Part shown: piece after piece, positions 18,055 through 28,983 of the stretch
Layout: each line of letters opens with the position of its first letter
How positions within the stretch are numbered: position 1 is the first letter of the stretch
Source of the DNA: Patiriisocius marinus
GTDB lineage: Bacteria; Bacteroidota; Bacteroidia; Flavobacteriales; Flavobacteriaceae
Reading direction: 5' to 3'
DNA length: 64,000 nt
NCBI RefSeq assembly: GCF_008974325.1
Contig: NZ_BKCG01000003.1
Location: forward strand, 124,001 to 188,000
Position numbers and translations under genes: made by a program
Notes under the pieces: generated by a model
The model's database searches: none
Told to the model about the DNA's origin: nothing
The model's input: only the letters and a program-made list of their open reading frames with translations

Positions 18055-19350
18055 TTGAGAGCTTATAAAACCATTTCCATTAAATTAAACTCAGCCTTAA
18101 TTGAACGCATACTACAATGGGCGCAACAATTTGAAGAAGTGATTTGGTTAGATTCTAACAGTCACAATCAAAAACATAGTAACTATAATGCCATATTAGC
18201 GGTTGATGCGCTTACGGTATTAAAAACCGATGCCCATCAAGCTTTCGAACAATTAGATGAATATCAACGACTCACTAACGATTGGATATTTGGCTACCTT
18301 AGTTATGATTTAAAAAATGATGTAGAGCTATTAACTTCTAAGAATGCTGATGGCGTAGCATTTCCAGAGTTGTATTTTTTTCAGCCTAAAAAAATCTTTC
18401 TATTTTCTGAAAATGAAGTTACGCTTCAGTATATGAATATGGTTGATGATGAATTAGAAAGTGATTGGGAAGAAATTTTAAATATAGAAATTGAAAAAGC
18501 AGTTGTAAATGATGATAAAGTAAAAATTCGATTACGTACAAGTAAAGATTCCTATTACGAAAAAATTGAAGGAATATTAAATCACATTAACCGTGGTGAT
18601 ATTTATGAAGCTAATTTCTGCCAAGAATTCTTCGCAGAGAATACCAGTATCAACCCGTTGAAATCATTTCTTCATTTAAATGAAATTTCTAGACCACCAT
18701 TTGCCACTTTTTTAAAGCTAGAATCTAATTATGCCTTATCAGCTTCTCCGGAGCGATATATTAAAAAAGTAGGTTCAAAATTAATTTCACAACCCATAAA
18801 AGGTACTGCTAAAAGAGCAGCAACCTTAGAAGAGGATGAGTTGTTAAAACAGCAATTAGAGCAAGACCCAAAAGAGCGAAGCGAAAATATAATGATAACA
18901 GATCTTGTTAGAAACGACCTTTCTAAAATTGCAGCTAAAGGTTCTGTAACTGTTGAGGAGCTTTGTGGTATTTACACATTTGACCAAGTACATCAAATGA
19001 TATCAACAATTACCTGTGAGGTTCCTGCTTCAATCTCACCAGCAACCATATTAAAAAATACTTTCCCGATGGGAAGCATGACTGGTGCTCCTAAAGTAAG
19101 AGCAATGCAATTAATTGAAGAATTTGAAGATGCTAAACGTGGTATATATAGTGGAGCAATAGGGTATATTTCGCCAGAAAATGACTTTGATTTTAATGTC
19201 GTTATTCGCAGTATTTTATACAATGAACTAAAAAAATACGTTAGCTTTTCAGTAGGAGGAGCGATAACTGCATTATCAACTGCTGAAGGAGAATATGCTG
19301 AGTGTTTACTAAAAGCTAAAGCTATGCGAGAAGTGCTTGAAAACGCTTAG
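18055..19350 (+). CDS. pabB: aminodeoxychorismate synthase component I-like (chorismate-binding)
   Basis: Chorismate-utilising enzyme of the anthranilate/aminodeoxychorismate synthase family, most likely the PabB step of folate synthesis. Core motifs are in the C-terminal half: GDIYEANFCQEF, ASPERYI, QPIKGTAKR, ENIMITDLVRNDL, FPMGSMTGAPKVRAM, RGIYSGAIGY and a final GGAI segment. The start is TTG (giving MRAYKTISIK); no ATG is available nearby. It is 51 bases upstream of tilS. A pabC-like gene is at 51193. An isochorismate synthase or anthranilate synthase role is less likely from the motifs and lack of a trp context. Confidence 0.87.
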   Translation: MRAYKTISIKLNSALIERILQWAQQFEEVIWLDSNSHNQKHSNYNAILAVDALTVLKTDAHQAFEQLDEYQRLTNDWIFGYLSYDLKNDVELLTSKNADGVAFPELYFFQPKKIFLFSENEVTLQYMNMVDDELESDWEEILNIEIEKAVVNDDKVKIRLRTSKDSYYEKIEGILNHINRGDIYEANFCQEFFAENTSINPLKSFLHLNEISRPPFATFLKLESNYALSASPERYIKKVGSKLISQPIKGTAKRAATLEEDELLKQQLEQDPKERSENIMITDLVRNDLSKIAAKGSVTVEELCGIYTFDQVHQMISTITCEVPASISPATILKNTFPMGSMTGAPKVRAMQLIEEFEDAKRGIYSGAIGYISPENDFDFNVVIRSILYNELKKYVSFSVGGAITALSTAEGEYAECLLKAKAMREVLENA

Positions 19351-19401
19351 CTTTACATATTGTTATCGTTGTAAAAAACGAAATTTTAAAACGAACAACC
19401 A

Positions 19402-20712
19402 TTGATCAATCAATTTCAATCTCACCTTTCAAAGACATTTCCAGATTTAAAAAATCAGAAAATCCTTCTTGCTTTTAGTGGAGGATTAGATAGTACAGTT
19501 TTACTAACCTTATTACATCAATTAGGGTATAATGTTGCTGCAGCACATTGTAATTTTTCCTTACGAAATATGGAGAGTGACGAGGATGAAATATTTGTAA
19601 AAACCTATTGTAAAAAACTAGGGATCCCAATTTACATTGAAACTTTCGACACTAAAACATTTGCAAACGACCAAAAGCAATCAACACAAATGGCAGCCCG
19701 AACATTGCGCTACACTTGGTTTGAAGAGTTAATGGAAAAAGAAAGTTTTGATGTTTTAGCAACTGCTCATCACGCAGATGATGATCTTGAAACGTTTTTA
19801 ATTAATCTTTCAAGAGGTACAGGATTGCGTGGTCTAATAGGTATTCCAGAAACTAATAATCGCATAATTAGACCATTACTACCTTTTTCTAGAGCCGAAA
19901 TTTTAAGTTGGGCAAAAATAGAGCAACTTCATTGGAGAGAAGACAGTAGTAATAGTTCAAGGGCTTATACAAGAAACCAACTTAGATTAGATGTAATACC
20001 TAATTTAAAGAAAAGTAAAAAGCGTTTTTTAGAAAGTTTTAAAACGACTAAAGAGCATTTGATTAAATCTCAAGCTTTAGTAGAAGACTATTTAAGTCTT
20101 GTCTATAATTTAATAATCACCCAACGAGAAGATGGTTATCAAATTTCAATAGATAAGCTAAAAGAGTTACCAAACACAGAGGCGCTTTTATATGAATTAT
20201 TAGCTCCTTTTGGTTTTACAGATCATAAAGCGGTGTTAGATATATTAAATGCGCAAGCTGGTAAGTATGTTATTTCTCCTTCTCATAGATTATTGAAGGA
20301 TAGAAACAGCCTTATTTTAACCGAAAATGTAATAAAAGAGCCAAATAAATGTCATTGGATTAAAAAAAATCAAAAAAATATCAACAATCCATTAAATATT
20401 TCTCTTACTCCTACCAATAAAATGGGGCTTACTAATCTATCTACTATTTACGTAGATAGTGAATACTTAACATTTCCGCTTTGCGTTAGAAAATGGCAAC
20501 AAGGCGACGTTTTTCAACCGTTTGGGATGAAAGGAAATAAGAAACTAAGTAAGTTTTTTAAAGATGAAAAGCTATCTTTAGCAGCGAAAGAAGCACTCTG
20601 GATCTTAACTAGTGATGATAAAATAGTTTGGGTTATTGGTTATAGAGCAGATGATCGTTTTAAAGTTAGTGAAAAAACAAAAAGCATATTAAAAATTAAA
20701 ATTTCAGAATAG
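19402..20712 (+). CDS. tilS: tRNA(Ile)-lysidine synthase
   Basis: Modifies the wobble cytidine of tRNA-Ile(CAU) to lysidine so that it reads AUA. The N-terminal PP-loop ATPase motif is SGGLDSTVLL (about residue 26-35), with ATAHHADDDLETFLINLSRGTG further on and a C-terminal domain ending near residue 430 (QGDVFQPFGMKGNKKLSKF). Start is TTG. It lies between pabB and dsbD on the same strand, one base before the dsbD start, so these probably share a transcript. Confidence 0.95.
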   Translation: MINQFQSHLSKTFPDLKNQKILLAFSGGLDSTVLLTLLHQLGYNVAAAHCNFSLRNMESDEDEIFVKTYCKKLGIPIYIETFDTKTFANDQKQSTQMAARTLRYTWFEELMEKESFDVLATAHHADDDLETFLINLSRGTGLRGLIGIPETNNRIIRPLLPFSRAEILSWAKIEQLHWREDSSNSSRAYTRNQLRLDVIPNLKKSKKRFLESFKTTKEHLIKSQALVEDYLSLVYNLIITQREDGYQISIDKLKELPNTEALLYELLAPFGFTDHKAVLDILNAQAGKYVISPSHRLLKDRNSLILTENVIKEPNKCHWIKKNQKNINNPLNISLTPTNKMGLTNLSTIYVDSEYLTFPLCVRKWQQGDVFQPFGMKGNKKLSKFFKDEKLSLAAKEALWILTSDDKIVWVIGYRADDRFKVSEKTKSILKIKISE

Positions 20713-20713
20713 A

Positions 20714-22660
20714 ATGAGAAAATTTCTTGCCACCCTTTTAGTTTTAGTAATTTCATTTTCGGCTTATAGTCAAATACTAGAACCTGTAAAATGGAAAAAT
20801 GAAGTAAAGAAAACGGGAGATGACACCTACGATGTCATTTTTAATGCCTCTATTCAAGAAAACTGGCACCTTTATAGTATTGAGTTACCAGAAGGTGGCC
20901 CATTCGCTACAGCTTTTGATTTTGAAAACGAAGAAAATAAATTTGAGTTGATTGGTAGCGTTACGGAAAGTGAACCACATTCTGGTTTTGATCCTATTTT
21001 TGAGATGGATGTCTCGTATCACGATATTTCAGCAACTTTTATTCAAAAAATTAAAGTACTTGACCCATCATTAGATAAACTTACGGGAGATTTAATTTTC
21101 CAAACTTGTGATGATGAGAAGTGTATTTTCCCAATGGAAACTTTTGAGATTGCTATGCCAGGAGCAAAAGCTAGTGCAGCAGATGCGGATGCTAACAGTG
21201 GTGGGGATAGCGATGATGACGAAGGAAACTCTAGAGGAATGTGGACAATATTTATTTTAGCATTTTTCTCAGGTTTTGCAGCATTATTAACACCTTGTGT
21301 GTTCCCAATGATTCCTTTAACGGTGAGTTTCTTTACTAAACAAAGTAAAAGCAAAGCAGCTGGGATTAAAAATGCAATTCTTTATGGAATATTCATCATT
21401 GTTATATACGTATTATTAGGAACCGTTGTTACTTGGGTTTTTGGAGCCGATGCTTTAAATGCATTATCTACTAACGTTTGGTTCAATATCATTTTCTTTA
21501 TTTTATTAGTTGTATTTGCAATGTCATTTTTAGGAGCTTTTGAGATTGTATTACCACAATCATGGGCAAATAAAGTTGATAGTAAAGCAGACAAAGGTGG
21601 TATTGCAGGAATTTTCTTTATGGCATTAGCCTTAGCAATTGTATCGTTTTCTTGTACTGGACCAATTGTAGGTACTTTATTAGTAGAAGCAGCATCTAAC
21701 GGAGGTTTAGCGCCAATTATTGGGATGCTAGGATTCTCATTAGCAATTGCATTGCCTTTTGCATTATTTGCTATGTTCCCAGGATGGTTAAACTCATTAC
21801 CAAAGAGTGGTGGATGGTTAAATACTGTGAAAGTTGTACTAGGATTTTTAGAATTGGCTTTAGCATTCAAATTTTTATCGCAAGCAGATTTAGTTTTACA
21901 ATTACATTGGTTGGAACGTGAAGTTTTTATAGCAATATGGATTGCAGTATTTGGTACTTTAGCATTGTACTTATTTGGAAAAATTAAATTACCACACGAT
22001 TCTCCTTTACAGTTTATATCTGTAGGTAGATTAATGTTAGGTCTTGTAGTATTATCATTTACAGTGTATTTAATTCCTGGTTTATGGGGAGCACCTTTAA
22101 ATTTAATAAGCGCATTTCCGCCGCCACAAGAATATAGTGAATCGCCTTATGGAGTAGGATACTCTAAACTAGGAGGTGGTGTAGCTGCAGACCATTCTAG
22201 TTTACCAGATGGAGGTCATTTAATGGCACCACATGATATTTTACATTTCTATGATTATGACAAAGGAGTAGCATACGCTAAAGAGGTTGGAAAACCTGTT
22301 ATGATTGATTTTACAGGATATGCTTGTGTAAATTGTCGTAAGATGGAACAAAACGTATGGACTAAAGGAGATATTCTTTCAATACTTAAAAATGAAGTAG
22401 TACTTATTTCATTGTATGTTGATGAAAAGAAAGAACTTCCAGAAAGTGAAAAATATACAAGTGAAGAAACAGGTAAAAAAATTAAAACCTATGGTAACAA
22501 ATGGAGTGATTTTCAAATAACTCGTTATAAAGCTAACGCGCAACCTTATTACGTATTAATGGGGCACGATGAAAGTAATCTTGTGAAACCTGTGGGGTAT
22601 ACACCAGACGTAGAGGAATATCAAAACTGGTTACGTGAAGGGATAAAAGCTTTCAAATAA
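20714..22660 (+). CDS. dsbD: thiol:disulfide interchange protein DsbD
   Basis: Transfers reducing power from cytosolic thioredoxin across the inner membrane. The 648 residues show a signal peptide (about 1-20), a periplasmic N-terminal DsbD-alpha domain with an FQTCDDEKCIFP cysteine pair (near 135), a membrane domain of about eight helices (near 175-460) with TPCVFPMIPL and a second Cys in FSCTGPIVG, and a C-terminal thioredoxin-like domain with CVNCRKM (near 540). It begins one base after tilS ends. Confidence 0.95.
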   Translation: MRKFLATLLVLVISFSAYSQILEPVKWKNEVKKTGDDTYDVIFNASIQENWHLYSIELPEGGPFATAFDFENEENKFELIGSVTESEPHSGFDPIFEMDVSYHDISATFIQKIKVLDPSLDKLTGDLIFQTCDDEKCIFPMETFEIAMPGAKASAADADANSGGDSDDDEGNSRGMWTIFILAFFSGFAALLTPCVFPMIPLTVSFFTKQSKSKAAGIKNAILYGIFIIVIYVLLGTVVTWVFGADALNALSTNVWFNIIFFILLVVFAMSFLGAFEIVLPQSWANKVDSKADKGGIAGIFFMALALAIVSFSCTGPIVGTLLVEAASNGGLAPIIGMLGFSLAIALPFALFAMFPGWLNSLPKSGGWLNTVKVVLGFLELALAFKFLSQADLVLQLHWLEREVFIAIWIAVFGTLALYLFGKIKLPHDSPLQFISVGRLMLGLVVLSFTVYLIPGLWGAPLNLISAFPPPQEYSESPYGVGYSKLGGGVAADHSSLPDGGHLMAPHDILHFYDYDKGVAYAKEVGKPVMIDFTGYACVNCRKMEQNVWTKGDILSILKNEVVLISLYVDEKKELPESEKYTSEETGKKIKTYGNKWSDFQITRYKANAQPYYVLMGHDESNLVKPVGYTPDVEEYQNWLREGIKAFK

Positions 22661-22678
22661 TTATTAAGATCTTAACTT

Positions 22679-22711
22679 AAAAATGCCTGTATTTAAATAC
22701 AGGCATTTTTT
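22679..22711 (+). terminator. terminator after dsbD
   Basis: A perfect inverted repeat, AAATGCCTGTA (22681-22691) with TACAGGCATTT (22698-22708), followed by a T-run. Confidence 0.85.
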
Positions 22712-23031
22712 ATGTATATAAAAAATAGAGCGTTACATGTCGATGTAACGCTCTTAACAAACCTAACTTAGTAAATTATTTGATGTATTTAGAAATGACT
22801 TTTTATCCCCACAAAAAATCACTCAACATACAACATTCACTAATTCATTCCTCAAAAGTATAGCATTAGTCTATCTACTACAATAGGTATTTACACGTAT
22901 TTTAATACGTATTACCCATTAAATATACTGATAACTAGTTTATTAATAGTGGTCATATTAACAAAATATTAGTGTGAAACTTGACTAGTTATTAAAAATC
23001 TAGCCTTAATTTTATAGCATAAATATTTTCT
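22712..23031. other. intergenic region with an orphan hairpin and a palindrome
   Basis: No gene seen. A 12-bp stem (22727-22738 with 22743-22754, GTCG loop) is followed by a U-rich tail only when read on the minus strand, where no gene ends. A 16-base palindrome, ACGTATTTTAATACGT, is at 22895-22910. A weak promoter-like pair (TTG 22981, TAATTTTA 23007-23014, spacer 23) precedes the esterase gene. Confidence 0.5.
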
Positions 23032-24021
23032 ATGCGAATTTTAAGTTTAATTTTCAGTATCTTTTTTTTAATCAGTTGTTCAAATAACATTAGTGAATCT
23101 TTAAATAATTCCTCCAAAGAGACTAAAAAGACTTTTAAACCTGAAACTATCCCTTCTACTAAAATTATAAATGAAAATATAGCTGGTTCTATTGATAGGT
23201 ATGATTCATTTCCTTCAAGTTTTATAAAACCTCGTACAATAGATGTTTGGTTACCTGAAGGTTATTCTCCTAAAAAGAAATATTCCGTTTTATATATGAA
23301 TGATGGTCAGGATTTATTTGATCCTTCAGTAGATACGAGAAAACCAGAAATGGAAATTGACGAAACTATTACTAGACTTGTAGCTGAAGGAAAAATTAAA
23401 AACACGATTGCTGTAGGGATATATAATATTGCTAGCGATAGGAGCGAAGACTACCTTCCGCAGAAACCAATTGATAACTTACCTACAAAAACTAGAGACT
23501 CAATGCTCAAAATAGTAAGAGCTTTTGATAAAACATTTGAAATCAATTCAGATAACTATTTAAAGTTTATTACAACTGAAGTAAAACCATATATAGACGC
23601 AACTTACAGCACTCAAACTGATATAAATAATACGTATATAGCTGGCGCAAGTATGGGTGGTTTAATATCCATGTATGCTGTTTGCGAATATCCTGAAACT
23701 TTTGGTGGAGCTATAGGAATGAGCACACATTGGGTAGGAGCAATACCAACACCAGGAAACCCTTTGCCAGAACAGTTTTTTAATTATATGAAAGTCAATT
23801 TACCCTCACCAACGTCACATAAATTCTATTTTGATTTTGGAACTAATGGGCTAGATCGGTTTTATACTCAATATGAAGATGAAGTAAATGAAGTTTTTAC
23901 TAACAATGGGTATACTGATGAATCACATTTCAGAAACTTAAAATTTGAGGAAGGCAATCATAATGTAGAATCTTGGATGCCTCGCTTTCCAGATGCATTA
24001 GAAATGATGTTAGGGAAATAG
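23032..24021 (+). CDS. esterase D/Fes-like alpha/beta hydrolase lipoprotein
   Basis: A 329-residue lipoprotein with lipobox FLISC (Cys16). The hydrolase domain resembles the putative-esterase family (enterochelin esterase/esterase D/mycolyltransferase type): DVWLPEGYSPKKKYSVLYMNDGQDLFD, then the nucleophile elbow GASMGGLISMYA and a late FEEGNHNVESW with the likely catalytic His. Substrate unknown; carbohydrate esters or siderophore esters are possible from family precedent. Flanked by long intergenic regions, so probably a single-gene transcript. Confidence 0.85.
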   Translation: MRILSLIFSIFFLISCSNNISESLNNSSKETKKTFKPETIPSTKIINENIAGSIDRYDSFPSSFIKPRTIDVWLPEGYSPKKKYSVLYMNDGQDLFDPSVDTRKPEMEIDETITRLVAEGKIKNTIAVGIYNIASDRSEDYLPQKPIDNLPTKTRDSMLKIVRAFDKTFEINSDNYLKFITTEVKPYIDATYSTQTDINNTYIAGASMGGLISMYAVCEYPETFGGAIGMSTHWVGAIPTPGNPLPEQFFNYMKVNLPSPTSHKFYFDFGTNGLDRFYTQYEDEVNEVFTNNGYTDESHFRNLKFEEGNHNVESWMPRFPDALEMMLGK

Positions 24022-24360
24022 TCTTTCAATACTTCTTCGGAAATATTACTTGTTTAAAACCTGCACATCCTTAAAATGGAGGTTATTATTTAGGAATAAC
24101 AAAGCGATATTTATTGATAATTTTTCAATAAAAATGATGCAATATTTATTGATTTAATATTTCAGCATTAAATATTTGATATAAATTCTGTAAAATATCA
24201 ATTAATTTGATTGCGATTCTTTCTCAAGAGTACAAATTACACACTACAATTAACTAAAATTTCGATTTATTACTATTTCGAAAACGATTTCGTCTTAAAA
24301 AAGGGCAATTGCTAATCAAGTTTATTTGTCATTATATTTTAACAAACTATCTTTACTACA
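24022..24360. other. intergenic region upstream of pfkA
   Basis: AT-rich, no gene or convincing terminator seen. TTTATTTG (24321-24328) and TATCTTTA (24348-24355) are near matches to the -7 box; the second would leave almost no leader before the pfkA ATG. Confidence 0.4.
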
Positions 24361-25347
24361 ATGAAATCCACAATTAAAAAAATAGCTGTTTTAACTAGCG
24401 GAGGAGATGCTCCAGGAATGAATGCAGCAATAAGAGCCGTGGTTAGATCATGTGCTTACCATAATTTAGAATGTATTGGCGTTTATAGAGGTTATGAAGG
24501 TTTAATAGAAGGAGATTTTAAAGAACTCGATGCTCGTTCTGTAAAAAACATAATCAATCGTGGTGGTACATTTCTGAAATCTGCAAGATCTGATGGTTTT
24601 CGCACCAAAGAAGGAAGAGCTGAAGCTTTTAAACAATTAAAGAATGCGAATATTGATGCCTTAGTAACAATAGGTGGAGATGGAACATTTAAAGGAGCAA
24701 TTGTTTTTAATGAAGAGTTTGATTTTCCTATAGTTGGATTACCAGGAACTATTGATAATGATATAAATGGTACAGATTTTACAATAGGCTATGATACAGC
24801 TTTAAACACCGTTGTTGAAGCAATTGATAAAATAAGAGATACCGCTAATTCTCACAATAGACTTTTCTTAGTCGAAGTAATGGGAAGAGATGCTGGAGAC
24901 ATTGCCATAAATGCTGGAATAGGTGCAGGTGCTGAAGAGATTTTAATTCCAGAACAAAATATGGGGAGAGATCGATTAGTTGCTTCATTAAAGCGAAGTA
25001 AACTTTCTGGTAAATCATCAAGTATTGTAGTCGTATCAGAAGGAGATCAAATAGGAAAAAATATATTTGGTCTTGCCGAATATATCCGAGAGAATTTAGA
25101 AGACTATGAATGTAAGGTAACAGTATTAGGCCATATTCAACGTGGAGGAGCTCCAAGTTGTTATGATCGTGTACTTGCAAGTAGACTTGGTGTAGGTGCC
25201 GTTGATGCCCTCTTAAACGGTGAGCGAGACGTTATGATTGGTATTGTACACAATAAAGTAGTGTCTGTTGATTTTGTTGAATCTCTCAAAGGAGCTAATA
25301 ATATTGACGAAGACTTAATACGAGTAGCAGATATTACTTCAATTTAG
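24361..25347 (+). CDS. pfkA: ATP-dependent 6-phosphofructokinase
   Basis: Phosphorylates fructose 6-phosphate to the 1,6-bisphosphate. Contains the nucleotide-binding TSGGDAPGMNAAIRA at residues 13-27, GGDGTF, the catalytic GTIDNDINGTDFTIGYDTAL and a C-terminal LGHIQRGGAPSCYDR segment. At 328 residues it matches the bacterial single-domain enzyme. First gene of a same-strand glycolytic cluster with gapA, a sugar-kinase-like gene and pgi; intergenic gaps are short. Confidence 0.97.
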   Translation: MKSTIKKIAVLTSGGDAPGMNAAIRAVVRSCAYHNLECIGVYRGYEGLIEGDFKELDARSVKNIINRGGTFLKSARSDGFRTKEGRAEAFKQLKNANIDALVTIGGDGTFKGAIVFNEEFDFPIVGLPGTIDNDINGTDFTIGYDTALNTVVEAIDKIRDTANSHNRLFLVEVMGRDAGDIAINAGIGAGAEEILIPEQNMGRDRLVASLKRSKLSGKSSSIVVVSEGDQIGKNIFGLAEYIRENLEDYECKVTVLGHIQRGGAPSCYDRVLASRLGVGAVDALLNGERDVMIGIVHNKVVSVDFVESLKGANNIDEDLIRVADITSI

Positions 25348-25391
25348 AAATTTAATAAAATATAAAATACACACTTTAATAAGGATTGAAT

Positions 25392-26387
25392 ATGACAAAA
25401 ATAGGAATAAACGGTTTTGGCCGTATTGGTAGAATAGCATTTAGAATAGCATCACAAAATCCAAAAGTTGAAGTAGTAGCTGTAAACGATTTACTTGACG
25501 TAGACCACTTAGCTTATTTATTAGAATATGATTCAGTTCACGGTAAATATCCCGGAACTGTGGAGGTTAAGGATGGTCAATTAGTTGTAGATGGAAGAGC
25601 CATTAGAGTTACAGCAGAACGTGATCCTGAAAATTTGAAATGGGGAGAGGTAAATGCTGAGATTGTTTTAGATTGTACAGGAATATTTACAGACTTAGAT
25701 AACGCACAAGCACACATTACAGCTGGTGCAAAGAAAGTTGTTATCTCTGCACCTTCTAAAACAGCACCAATGTTTGTAATGGGTGTAAATCATTTAGATG
25801 TAAAACCAACAGATACAATTGTATCTAATGCTAGTTGTACAACTAACTGCTTAGCTCCATTAGCTAAAATTATTGATGATAATCTAGGTATTGTTGAAGG
25901 ATTAATGACAACAGTACACGCATTAACTGCAACACAGTCTACAGTTGATCAACCATCAAGAAAAAACTACAGACTAGGTAGAAGTGGAGTTGCTAACATT
26001 ATCCCTACTTCAACAGGTGCTGCTGTTGCTGTTACTAAAGTTATACCTGCATTAGAAGGGAAACTTACCGGAATGGCATTTAGAGTTCCTACTGTTGATG
26101 TATCTGTAGTAGATTTAACAGTACGAACAAAAAAATCGGCTACTGAAGAAGAAGTAAAACAGCTATTTAAAGATGCAGCAAATGGTGCCTACAAAGGAAT
26201 TGTTAGTTATACAGATGAGCCTGTAGTTTCTATGGATTTTCGAAGTGACTCACATACCTGTAACTTTGATGCAGAAGCAGGGATTGCCCTCAATGACAAT
26301 TTCTTCAAATTAATAGCTTGGTATGACAATGAATATGGTTATTCAGCTAAATTAGTTGATTTAACATTACACATTGCTTCTTTATAA
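25392..26387 (+). CDS. gapA: glyceraldehyde-3-phosphate dehydrogenase, type I
   Basis: Oxidises and phosphorylates glyceraldehyde 3-phosphate. NAD-binding starts at [11 protein letters not shown], the active-site Cys is in [13 protein letters not shown] (near residue 150), and the C-terminal [10 protein letters not shown] is present. I use the ATG giving [11 protein letters not shown] (331 aa) rather than a TTG two codons upstream. It lies 44 bases after pfkA and 15 before the kinase-like gene. Confidence 0.97.
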   Translation: MTKIGINGFGRIGRIAFRIASQNPKVEVVAVNDLLDVDHLAYLLEYDSVHGKYPGTVEVKDGQLVVDGRAIRVTAERDPENLKWGEVNAEIVLDCTGIFTDLDNAQAHITAGAKKVVISAPSKTAPMFVMGVNHLDVKPTDTIVSNASCTTNCLAPLAKIIDDNLGIVEGLMTTVHALTATQSTVDQPSRKNYRLGRSGVANIIPTSTGAAVAVTKVIPALEGKLTGMAFRVPTVDVSVVDLTVRTKKSATEEEVKQLFKDAANGAYKGIVSYTDEPVVSMDFRSDSHTCNFDAEAGIALNDNFFKLIAWYDNEYGYSAKLVDLTLHIASL

Positions 26388-26402
26388 ATTTCAACAAAAT
26401 AA

Positions 26403-27278
26403 ATGATATTAATAACTGATGGAGGTTCTACAAAATGCGATTGGATATTACTAGATGAATCAGGTAATGTTATGCTTCGCACTAGAACCTTAGGTCTTAA
26501 TCCTGCGGTAATTAGTGAAGATGAACTAAAGTTTAGGATTAAGGATAGTGAAGCCTTAAGAGCACTTTTTGATAAAGTAAAAATAGTTGATTTTTATGGT
26601 GCAGGTTGTGGAACAAAAACTCCAACCGAACTTCTTAAAAAAGTAATTAAATCATTATTTATAAATGCAGCCGTAACAGTTAGTGAAGATACTGTTGCGG
26701 CTGTTTATGCTGCTACCCAAGAACCAGGGGTTATTTGTATTTTAGGAACTGGATCTAATAGTTGTTACTTTGATGGAACTGAAATTCATAAATCAGTGGA
26801 GTCTTTAGGATATATATTGATGGATGAAGCAAGTGGTAATTATTACGGAAAACGCCTCATTAGAGACTATTTCTACAATAAAATGCCTGCAGTATTAGCA
26901 AAGGAATTTGAGAATAGATTTGATTTAAATGCAGATACTATTAAAGAAAATGTATACAAAAAGGCAAATCCTAATATGTACTTAGCTAGCTTTGCTGAGT
27001 TCATTTTTAATCCTGGACAAAACAGACCAGAAAACGTGATGGAAATAAATGGTTATTTTTACGCGTTAATAAGCGAAGGAATAAATAAATTTATAGAACG
27101 TAGAATACTTTGTTTCAAAGAAGCACAACATGTACCTATCCATTTTATAGGTAGTATTGCTCATTTTAGTGAAGATATTATTCGCGATTGTATGAAACCA
27201 TATCACATAGAATTAGGACACATAATTCGCCGCCCCATTGATGGATTAATTGAATATTACAAACAAAAAAGGTTGTAA
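26403..27278 (+). CDS. BadF/BadG/BcrA/BcrD-type ATPase, N-acetylglucosamine kinase-like
   Basis: A 291-residue ASKHA-fold protein. The phosphate-1 motif is [11 protein letters not shown] at the N-terminus, phosphate-2 is [13 protein letters not shown], and an adenosine-like [12 protein letters not shown] lies near residue 250. The family includes eukaryotic GlcNAc kinase and ATPases that activate radical enzymes. With its position between gapA and pgi, an amino-sugar or hexose kinase is the best guess. It starts 15 bases after gapA and ends 26 before pgi, so co-transcription is likely. Confidence 0.8.
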   Translation: MILITDGGSTKCDWILLDESGNVMLRTRTLGLNPAVISEDELKFRIKDSEALRALFDKVKIVDFYGAGCGTKTPTELLKKVIKSLFINAAVTVSEDTVAAVYAATQEPGVICILGTGSNSCYFDGTEIHKSVESLGYILMDEASGNYYGKRLIRDYFYNKMPAVLAKEFENRFDLNADTIKENVYKKANPNMYLASFAEFIFNPGQNRPENVMEINGYFYALISEGINKFIERRILCFKEAQHVPIHFIGSIAHFSEDIIRDCMKPYHIELGHIIRRPIDGLIEYYKQKRL

Positions 27279-27304
27279 TTAACGAAAAACTACAAATTAA
27301 TAAT

Positions 27305-28798
27305 ATGCCTTTACCTAAAATAAATCCAACAAAAACTGATTCTTGGGAAAAACTCAAATTACATTTTGAGCAATTGAAAGATGTGAAAATGCAGGACTTA
27401 TTTTCTTCTGAAACTTTAAGGAATGAAAATTTCAGAATTAACTGGGAAGATTTTGATGTAGATTTCTCAAAAAATAGAATTACTTCTGAAACGCTAAATT
27501 TATTATACAATCTTGCTAAAGAATGTGAATTAACCAGCGCAATAAATGCTCAATTTGCAGGGGAACATATAAACGAAACAGAAGATCGAGCTGTACACCA
27601 TACAGCACTTAGAGATTTTGAAAATCTAAAACCTGAAGTCGCCACTACCTTGAAACAGATGAAAAGATTTTCTAGTGAGGTGATTTCTGGAGAATGGAAA
27701 GGATACACAGGTAAAGCAATTTCAACCATAGTTAATATTGGAATAGGCGGGAGTGATCTAGGTCCAGCAATGGCTACTGAAGCACTTAAATTTTATCAGA
27801 ATCATTTAGAAGTTATTTATATATCTAATGTTGATGGAGATCACGTGATGGAAACATTGAAGCCTCTAGATATAGAGACTACACTTTTTATTATTGTCTC
27901 TAAGACTTTTACAACGCAAGAAACATTATCTAATGCTACAACCATTAGAAAAATTTTTTTGAAAGATGCTTCGGAAACTGATATCGCTCAACATTTTGTA
28001 GCTGTTTCTACAAATCTTGATGCTGTTAAAGCATTTGGAATTTCCGCTGAAAATACATTCACATTGTGGGACTGGGTAGGAGGTAGATTCTCTTTGTGGA
28101 GTGCCGTTGGACTTTCAACTTGCTGCGCTGTTGGATATGATAATTTTAAAGAATTATTAGAAGGTGCTAACGAAATGGATGTCCATTTTAAAGAAACACC
28201 ATTCACAAAAAACATTCCGGTTACCTTAGCTTTAATATCAATTTGGTATAATAACTTTTTCAATTCCGAAACGGAAGCAGTACTTCCATATTCTCAATAT
28301 TTATCTAAATATATTGACTATTTACAACAAGCTGTAATGGAAAGTAACGGTAAATCTGTTGATAGAAATGGTGATTTTATTGAATATCAAACAGGAACTA
28401 TAGTATGGGGAAGTACAGGAACTAATGTGCAACATGCATTTATGCAATTAATACACCAAGGAACTAAATTAATACCTTGCGATTTTATATGTTATACGGA
28501 ATCTCTTCACAAACTTAAGGATCACCAACAAAAATTATTAGCTAACTGTTACGCTCAAACTGAAGCATTAATGCAAGGAACTTATGGTGAAATTGTAAAA
28601 AACAATTTTAAAAATTTTGATGGTAATAAACCTTCAAATCTTATGGAAATTAAAAAACTAACACCAAAAAGTTTAGGAAAACTAATAGCGCTCTATGAAC
28701 ATAAACTTTTTGTTCAAGGAATTATCTGGAATATCTTCAGTTATGACCAGTGGGGTGTAGAATTAGGAAAAAAACTTGCCGTAAAACGCTTACAATAA
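27305..28798 (+). CDS. pgi: glucose-6-phosphate isomerase
   Basis: Interconverts glucose 6-phosphate and fructose 6-phosphate. Signature regions include [68 protein letters not shown] and a final GVELGK. At 497 residues it is shorter than the enterobacterial enzyme (about 549) but the signatures are complete. Last gene of the glycolytic cluster; no clear terminator follows, only a 185-base AT-rich gap. Confidence 0.96.
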   Translation: MPLPKINPTKTDSWEKLKLHFEQLKDVKMQDLFSSETLRNENFRINWEDFDVDFSKNRITSETLNLLYNLAKECELTSAINAQFAGEHINETEDRAVHHTALRDFENLKPEVATTLKQMKRFSSEVISGEWKGYTGKAISTIVNIGIGGSDLGPAMATEALKFYQNHLEVIYISNVDGDHVMETLKPLDIETTLFIIVSKTFTTQETLSNATTIRKIFLKDASETDIAQHFVAVSTNLDAVKAFGISAENTFTLWDWVGGRFSLWSAVGLSTCCAVGYDNFKELLEGANEMDVHFKETPFTKNIPVTLALISIWYNNFFNSETEAVLPYSQYLSKYIDYLQQAVMESNGKSVDRNGDFIEYQTGTIVWGSTGTNVQHAFMQLIHQGTKLIPCDFICYTESLHKLKDHQQKLLANCYAQTEALMQGTYGEIVKNNFKNFDGNKPSNLMEIKKLTPKSLGKLIALYEHKLFVQGIIWNIFSYDQWGVELGKKLAVKRLQ

Positions 28799-28983
28799 GT
28801 TAGTTTAAACGTATTTTTCAGATAAAACTTTTATTGATTTAAGTTTATTTACAATTATGATATTTACTCTAAACGGGAGAGATATCTGTTAACTAACTAA
28901 ATTAAACCTAATATTTATATCATGTTAACAATATACAGCTGTTGTTTTTTGTAAATTGCAATTGAATATAACTTATTTTATCT

